Shown here piece by piece: positions 12,739 through 16,465 of a stretch of DNA of 16,465 nt. Numbering within the stretch: the stretch's first letter is position 1; each line of letters begins with the position of its first letter. This DNA is from an uncultured Faecalibacterium sp. (GTDB lineage: Bacteria; Bacillota; Clostridia; Oscillospirales; Ruminococcaceae), in NCBI GenBank assembly GCA_934525845.1, contig CAKSZS010000042.1, positions 1 to 16,465 of the forward strand. The letters are read 5' to 3'. Position numbers and translations under genes: made by a program. Under the pieces are notes generated by a model that was not told the DNA's origin, searched no databases, and saw only the letters and a list, made by a program, of their open reading frames with translations.

Positions 12739-13803
12739 TTAACCGAAAAGTCCTCTCAGCCAGCTGAAAAGGCCGCCGCTGCTGCCCTGCGTGCTGATGC
12801 CGGCTCCCGGATAATAGTGCTTGAGGATGCTGCGGTAGTTCATGCCGCGCTCCTGTGCGTAGCCCACCGCACCGCACTGGCTCATGCCCACACCGTGGCC
12901 GTAGCCGTAATAGGTCATGCAGGGCGTGCCGTTTTCGTCCGTACCGAAGTCGAAGCAGTAGCGGGAGGAAACGAACTGGTTGATGTAGCGGTAACTGCGT
13001 CCGTTGGACACAAAGGTATTATACTGCACATAACCGCCCAGGCTCTTATGGGTGGTGTCTGCATCCACATAGGCCTCACCGGTGCGGCTGTCGGTGTACT
13101 CCACATAACGGTAGTCCTTGCCGATGCTGCGCCGCAGAAGGTTGTGATACTGTTCCTCATAGGGACTCTTCACGCTCTGCAGATAGGGCACCTCGGTGCC
13201 CCAGGCATCCAGGCTGGAGCAGGTGCCGTACACACCGGTCTGGGTGTTGTAGCCCGCACTGGCCGACCACACCGCATCGCAGACACCGCCATTGTAGGTC
13301 AGCACCTCCTGTTTCACCGGCTCCACCGCTTTGCGGATGGCTTCCCGCGTTGCAGAAGGGATCTGATCCACCGGGGTGTAGATCAGCGCATTGGCGGAAG
13401 AACCGTACTGCTTGGAATATTCCAGGTAGGAATGGATGGCCACCGCCTGGGCCTTCCAAGCCTGCTGTGCCGCGCTGGCACTGACATAGCTGCCGATGGA
13501 GCCAAGCTCTGTGTAGGTGATGCCCACCAGACAGTCGGTCAGATCCAGGGTCACATTTTTCTTCAGGCCCTGCCCTTTGACGTTCAGATACGGCACCGTG
13601 ATCTTATCGCCGGATCCGAACAGCCAGCTCAGGCAGTTTTCTTCCTCCGCCGGGATCAGGGTCGTATTGGCTCCGCCAATGGTCGTGGCGGCCGCGGTGT
13701 CTGCCGGTTCCTCTGCGGCAGACGCCGCCGGAACACCAAAGCAGAGCACCACAGCCAGCACCAGCGCGGCAGCGCAGTGCGCGAATCCATGCAGTCGTTT
13801 CAA
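12739..13803 (-). CDS. SpoIID/LytB domain protein, secreted peptidoglycan lytic enzyme-like
   Basis: The 354-residue protein starts at TTG with GGAGGA 6 nt upstream. A basic KRLHGF followed by a hydrophobic AAALVLAVVLCFGVPAASAA stretch is a Sec signal peptide, probably cut near residue 30. From about residue 70 the SpoIID domain appears: TLDLTDCLVGITYTELG with the expected catalytic Glu99, AWKAQAVAIHSYL, VWSASAGYNTQ, and the C-terminal GYGHGVGMSQCGAVGYAQ (300-317) with HYYPGA. SpoIID proteins cleave peptidoglycan glycan strands denuded of stem peptides. In a non-sporulating relative the role would be wall remodelling or amidase enhancement (inference). It has its own promoter and lies between a signalling gene and the glycosyltransferases. 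I am confident of the family but not of the biological role. Confidence 0.92.
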   Translation of the reverse strand: MKRLHGFAHCAAALVLAVVLCFGVPAASAAEEPADTAAATTIGGANTTLIPAEEENCLSWLFGSGDKITVPYLNVKGQGLKKNVTLDLTDCLVGITYTELGSIGSYVSASAAQQAWKAQAVAIHSYLEYSKQYGSSANALIYTPVDQIPSATREAIRKAVEPVKQEVLTYNGGVCDAVWSASAGYNTQTGVYGTCSSLDAWGTEVPYLQSVKSPYEEQYHNLLRRSIGKDYRYVEYTDSRTGEAYVDADTTHKSLGGYVQYNTFVSNGRSYRYINQFVSSRYCFDFGTDENGTPCMTYYGYGHGVGMSQCGAVGYAQERGMNYRSILKHYYPGAGISTQGSSGGLFSWLRGLFG

Positions 13804-13847
13804 GGGGATTCCTCCGTTCTTTGTGCAGTTGATGGCGATTCCTTTAT

Positions 13848-13876
13848 AGTGTAGCACAGCCTGTGCCTGCGGGCAA
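13848..13876 (-). promoter_or_regulatory. Promoter of the SpoIID-domain gene
   Basis: TTGCCC (13871-13876), a 17-nt spacer, then TACACT (13848-13853) on the minus strand. The leader to the TTG start is about 38 nt. Confidence 0.5.
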
Positions 13877-13908
13877 GGACTGGACTTGTCTTTTTTGCCG
13901 TTCTGCGC

Positions 13909-13949
13909 AGAAAAACACCGGGGGCGGGTCTGCATCCCGCCCCGGTGTT
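13909..13949 (-). terminator. Terminator after the HD-GYP gene
   Basis: ACACCGGGG-CGGG and CCCGCCCCCGGTGT form a very stable stem with one bulge, followed in the minus direction by TTTTTCTGC. It lies about 25 nt after the stop codon. Confidence 0.85.
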
Positions 13950-13972
13950 CCGGTCTCTTCGGATCGTTTTCC

Positions 13973-15874
13973 TTATAATGTATGCGGCCGTCTCTGCATC
14001 GCATCCTGGATCTCGGCATCCACCTCCTGCAGGCAGCTCAGCAGCAGCGGATTGAACGCGCCGCATTCGCCGGACAGGATCATCTGCATGGCTTCCCGGT
14101 GGGTGCGGGCCTTGCCGTCCACCGGCTTGCTGACCAGCCGCTCGTACACATCGGCCAGCCCCACCACCTGTGCCGCAATGGGGATCTCTTCCCCTTTTTT
14201 GTGATCCGGATATCCGCTTCCGTCATAACGCTCGTGATGCCAGCGGCAGATCTGATAGGCCACCCGAACGAATCCCTCTTCCCGGTAGGCTTCCAGCCCT
14301 TCCAGCATTTTTGCGCCCAGCAGGGTATGGCTCTGCACGATCCGCATTTCTTCTGCAGTCAGGCTCCCGGCCTTGTTCAGCAGGCTGTCGCAGATCTCCA
14401 TTTTGCCGATGTCGTGCAGTGCCGCCGCCGTGCTGATGGTGCGGCGGGCTTCCTGTGTGAGCTGGTAGCGGTCCGTCCGGCGTGCAAGCCGCGCCAGCAG
14501 AAGATCGGTCAGTTCTGAGATGCGCTGGACATGAGCACGGCTCTCCCCGTTGCGTTTTTCCACCACCTGGCTCAGAATGCCGATCATCATCTGACTGTTC
14601 CGCTCTCTGGCGTAGGCCTGCTCGGCCGCCATCGCGCTCAGGCGGCGCTGTTTGGCGTACAGCCGAATGGTGTTCGTGACCCGCTGGTATACGATCTTTG
14701 CATCAAAGGGGCGGCTGATGTAGTCGGAAGCCCCCAGATCAAAGGCCCTCCGCACCGTGTCCACTTTGTCCTCGCTGGAGATCATGATCACCGGGATCTC
14801 TTCCAGCAGGTGACGCTGATTCATGGCTTCCAGCACCGCAAATCCATCGATGCCGGGCATATAGATGTCCAGCAGCACAATGGAGATGCCGGTGGCATTC
14901 TGCTCCAGGAACCGCAGCGCATCCTCGCCGCTGGCCGCCTCTGCCATATCGAACTGTCCGCCCAGCATTTCCCGCAGAAGCTTGCGGTTGATGTCCGCAT
15001 CGTCCACGATCAGCACACTTTCCCGGCGGCTGGGCCGGGCATCGGCCTCCGTCTCCGGCAGGCGCTCCATGATCACCGTATTTTTCTGCGTCCGGGCACA
15101 GCGCATCAGCCGTCCGGCCCGTTTCACTGCCTCATCTGCGTCGGTATCCCGCACCCAGATCCCGCCAATGCTGGCCGACAGCCGGATATGCGAATAGCCC
15201 GGCACGCTGGCTGCTGCCAGCTGCAGACGGATCTGCTCCATCTTCTGCCCGAAACGCTCCTGGGGCACATCCGTCACCAGCAGGAACGTTTCATCGGTGT
15301 AGCGGATCAGATGATCGTTCTCTTCCAGCCCCCGGCGGATGACGCCGGCCGCCGTCTCCAGAATGTTGTTTCCTGCATAATGGCCGTACACGTCCGTGAA
15401 CAGTTTGAAATCGTCCAGTTCGATCCGCGCAACGCCTGCCGTCAGGTTCTTTCCCTGGTAGGTATCCGCATAATACCGGCGGGTGCTGGCTCCCGTCAGC
15501 GGATCCCGATAGTCCTGTTCCCGCTGGCTGGCGAACCGATCCAGCAGAAGGCTGCCCTCCTCCGGATCCAGTTTCTGTGCCAGCTCCAGCACACAGCGCC
15601 TGCCTTCCACGGTCACGGGGGACGCCGTGATGCGGTACAGTTCCCCGCCGCCGGATTCCAGCTTGCTGACCTGCCGGCCTTCCTGCAGTGCTTTCTGTGC
15701 CGCACAGTTCTCGCAGGCATCCATCCGCCCCCACTGTGCAAAGCAGGACTGTCCGTCCACCGGCGTTTTGCCCTGCACCGCTTCGGCTTCCAGCAGCCGT
15801 GCCGCAGAAAAGACCTTGCGCAGCTGCTGCAGTTCCTGTTCCATTTGCGTTTTTGTCCTGTTTTCCTCTGCCAT
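13973..15874 (-). CDS. PAS-like/GGDEF-like/receiver/HD-GYP signalling protein
   Basis: This 633-residue cytosolic protein is predicted to hydrolyse cyclic dinucleotides through its HD-GYP domain. Residues 28-105 are a PAS-like region with Cys44, Cys54 and Cys57 (CENC). Residues 122-275 form a GGDEF-type fold: DPLTGAS is kept, but the active-site loop reads YTDET (192-196), so cyclase activity is unlikely. A receiver domain follows (286-400) with Asp291/Asp292 and phosphoacceptor Asp336 (LLDIYMPG); the usual Lys is Arg in SRPFD. The HD-GYP domain (about 425-630) has HDIGK (487-491), His516, HHERYDGSGYP (546-556) and Asp575. The start at ATG 15874 has AAGGAG at 5 nt. It is a single-gene transcript with a clear promoter and terminator. 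The phosphorylating kinase is not in the window. Confidence 0.94.
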   Translation of the reverse strand: MAEENRTKTQMEQELQQLRKVFSAARLLEAEAVQGKTPVDGQSCFAQWGRMDACENCAAQKALQEGRQVSKLESGGGELYRITASPVTVEGRRCVLELAQKLDPEEGSLLLDRFASQREQDYRDPLTGASTRRYYADTYQGKNLTAGVARIELDDFKLFTDVYGHYAGNNILETAAGVIRRGLEENDHLIRYTDETFLLVTDVPQERFGQKMEQIRLQLAAASVPGYSHIRLSASIGGIWVRDTDADEAVKRAGRLMRCARTQKNTVIMERLPETEADARPSRRESVLIVDDADINRKLLREMLGGQFDMAEAASGEDALRFLEQNATGISIVLLDIYMPGIDGFAVLEAMNQRHLLEEIPVIMISSEDKVDTVRRAFDLGASDYISRPFDAKIVYQRVTNTIRLYAKQRRLSAMAAEQAYARERNSQMMIGILSQVVEKRNGESRAHVQRISELTDLLLARLARRTDRYQLTQEARRTISTAAALHDIGKMEICDSLLNKAGSLTAEEMRIVQSHTLLGAKMLEGLEAYREEGFVRVAYQICRWHHERYDGSGYPDHKKGEEIPIAAQVVGLADVYERLVSKPVDGKARTHREAMQMILSGECGAFNPLLLSCLQEVDAEIQDAMQRRPHTL

Positions 15875-15920
15875 CTCTGCTCCTTCCGGTTTTCTGCACC
15901 CCTGCCGCATTTTCCCTTGT

Positions 15921-15950
15921 ATTATACTATTTTCATCTTGTCTGCGTCAA
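15921..15950 (-). promoter_or_regulatory. Promoter of the HD-GYP gene
   Basis: TTGACG (15945-15950), 18 nt, then a perfect TATAAT (15921-15926) on the minus strand. The leader to the start codon is about 40 nt. Confidence 0.75.
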
Positions 15951-15957
15951 TCTTTGT

Positions 15958-15993
15958 AATTTTGCACGCAGTTCTTCCATTTCGTGCAAAATT
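15958..15993. promoter_or_regulatory. Long inverted repeat upstream of the HD-GYP promoter
   Basis: AATTTTGCACG (15958-15968) and CGTGCAAAATT (15983-15993) are perfect 11-bp arms with a 14-nt spacer. The element lies directly upstream of the -35 box. No T-tract follows in either direction, so a regulator-binding site is more likely than a terminator. Confidence 0.5.
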
Positions 15994-16096
15994 CACGCCC
16001 CAGCCCGCCTTTTCCACCCCGGGTCGTTTTTTCGTTCCGTTTTCGACACAAAAAGACGCAAATTGCAATCTGCCCTCTGCCGCCAAAAAGTTTTAC
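15994..16096. other. Intergenic DNA before the tRNA-like units
   Basis: I see no gene here. The stretch is C/T-rich on the plus strand and includes a short GCAA/TTGC palindrome near 16061-16070. It separates the divergent HD-GYP promoter from the rightward promoter at 16097. Confidence 0.4.
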
Positions 16097-16125
16097 TTGA
16101 TTTTGCCCCTAAAATCCAGTATAAT
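16097..16125 (+). promoter_or_regulatory. Promoter facing the tRNA-Leu-like units
   Basis: TTGATT (16097-16102), 17 nt, then a perfect TATAAT (16120-16125) on the plus strand. The predicted start near 16132 lies about 42 nt before the first tRNA-like unit and upstream of an 8-bp hairpin. There is no protein gene directly downstream, so this promoter would serve an RNA gene. Confidence 0.7.
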
Positions 16126-16138
16126 AACTGTTGTTCCA

Positions 16139-16168
16139 TTGCTGCCGCATCGTTCTGCCGGGCAGCAA
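16139..16168 (+). other. Stem-loop just ahead of the first tRNA-like unit
   Basis: TTGCTGCC (16139-16146) and GGCAGCAA (16161-16168) are perfect 8-bp arms with a 14-nt loop. It lies in the predicted leader, 5 nt before the tRNA-like sequence, where it could mark a processing site. Confidence 0.45.
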
Positions 16169-16173
16169 AATAG

Positions 16174-16279
16174 GCCGGTGTGTCGGAATGGCAGACGAGG
16201 GGGACTCAAAATCCGCTTCGTGATTTTTCGTGTCTGTGCGAGAAATTCACGAGTATTCGTTGAATTTTGAGAGTTTGTC
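16174..16279 (+). pseudogene. tRNA-Leu(CAA)-like 5' half fused to a palindromic 3' sequence, copy 1
   Basis: Bases 16174-16214 read as the 5' part of a tRNA-Leu: acceptor strand GCCGGTG, TG at positions 8-9, a D arm TCG/CGA enclosing AATGGCAGA with the conserved GG, then a seven-base anticodon loop CTCAAAA with anticodon CAA (16207-16209). The 3' anticodon strand TCCGC pairs only partly with GGGGA. After it there is no T arm and no acceptor 3' strand. Instead, the 77-nt palindromic sequence shared with copy 2 continues. A promoter lies upstream. It cannot give a normal tRNA as it stands, so I call it a pseudogene or tRNA-like RNA. Confidence 0.6.
16203..16279 (+). repeat. 77-nt palindromic sequence identical in both tRNA-like units
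   Basis: The outer arms CTCAAAAT (16205-16212) and ATTTTGAG (16264-16271) enclose a second stem TCGTGA/TCACGA (16218-16223 and 16247-16252). That stem continues by TTT/AAA and CG/CG pairing to a loop near 16231-16238. The same 77 nt recurs at 16389-16465 without a single difference, whereas the tRNA-like portions differ at seven positions. It therefore spread or was homogenised separately from them. Confidence 0.8.
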
Positions 16280-16359
16280 GAAGCAGGATTTCTTACATCC
16301 CTCCTGAACATCCCTCCAATCTTCAGAAACCGGTACTAATGTCTCAAAATTGAATATAA
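16280..16359. other. Spacer between the two tRNA-like units
   Basis: This 80-nt spacer contains no tRNA 3' half. Near its end TCTCAAAATT (16342-16351) repeats the outer arm of the palindrome, and rightward it runs directly into copy 2. Confidence 0.5.
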
Positions 16360-16465
16360 GCCGATGTGGCGGAATGGCAGACGCAAACGACTCAAAATCC
16401 GCTTCGTGATTTTTCGTGTCTGTGCGAGAAATTCACGAGTATTCGTTGAATTTTGAGAGTTTGTC
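16360..16465 (+). pseudogene. tRNA-Leu(CAA)-like 5' half fused to the same 3' sequence, copy 2 (reaches window edge)
   Basis: The unit has the same 106-nt length and layout as copy 1, starting 186 bp further on. Acceptor strand GCCGATG, D arm GCG/CGC, loop AATGGCAGA and anticodon loop CTCAAAA are all tRNA-Leu-like. The 5' anticodon strand AACGA would need TCGTT, but TCCGC of the shared sequence follows, so this stem is broken after two pairs. The window ends exactly at the end of the shared 77 nt, so a tRNA 3' half further right cannot be excluded. Confidence 0.55.

Noticed and set aside
14531..16270. 579-residue plus-strand open frame across the HD-GYP gene and beyond
   Set aside because: It is antisense to four recognisable domains and continues through the HD-GYP promoter, the inverted repeat and the tRNA-like unit, which no real gene would do.
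16174..16359. Group I intron in the anticodon loop of tRNA-Leu
   Set aside because: Introns of that type are longer and end in a tRNA 3' exon. None is present between copy 1 and copy 2, and no conserved intron core is visible.
16203..16465. CRISPR array from the identical 77-nt repeats
   Set aside because: The repeats are too long, are joined to tRNA-like sequence, and only two are seen, with an 80-nt spacer plus tRNA-like DNA between them. No cas gene is present.

Overview
The window looks like a chromosomal segment from Faecalibacterium or a close relative in the Oscillospiraceae. The evidence is a GC-rich Firmicutes coding style with AGGAGG ribosome sites, plus several copies of a short repeat whose ends read CCCTCTCAG/CTGAGAGGG and whose interior contains CTCCCCC...GGGGGAG hairpins. 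I associate that repeat with this genus from memory, and no database search was made. Most genes lie on the minus strand.

Layout, left to right. (1) 1-2343: ferrous-iron uptake operon, read leftward: feoA, a second feoA, then feoB, which runs off the left edge. (2) 2546-3455: a DUF3793-family gene with its own terminator. Its unusual leader holds two GTTAG-N6-CTAAC inverted repeats on either side of an intrinsic-terminator-like hairpin. Related half-sites lie in front of feo, which suggests one metal-responsive regulator for both. (3) 3557-3773: a 217-bp repeat with terminal inverted repeats, followed by a plus-strand uridine-kinase-like P-loop gene. (4) 4439-5980: a small island, AT-rich in its first part. 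An XRE-type regulator diverges from an unrecognised gene, which is tightly followed by a gene for a protein made of five 19-residue repeats. A dyad in the divergent promoter region is a good operator candidate.

(5) 5981-12700: a leftward surface-polysaccharide block. It contains a large protein with two glycosyltransferase domains, a small rhamnosyltransferase-like GT2, then rmlA, rmlD and rmlB for dTDP-L-rhamnose. rmlC, the epimerase, is absent from the window. Genus-type repeats lie between the two glycosyltransferases and between rmlD and rmlB. (6) 12739-13803: a SpoIID/LytB-domain secreted protein with a TTG start. (7) 13909-15950: a multidomain signalling protein (Cys-containing PAS-like region, degenerate GGDEF, receiver, HD-GYP) with a clear promoter and a strong terminator.

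(8) 16097-16465: the oddest part. A good promoter precedes two tandem 106-nt units, 186 bp apart. Each begins like the 5' half of a tRNA-Leu (anticodon CAA) and, from the anticodon arm on, continues into the same 77-nt palindromic sequence instead of a tRNA 3' half. The second copy is cut by the window edge.

The clearest functional themes are iron uptake with a shared candidate operator, rhamnose-containing glycan synthesis, and c-di-GMP-type signalling. The strongest leads for something undescribed are the tRNA-Leu-like tandem units, the operator/terminator leader of the DUF3793 gene, and the XRE/unknown/repeat-protein island.
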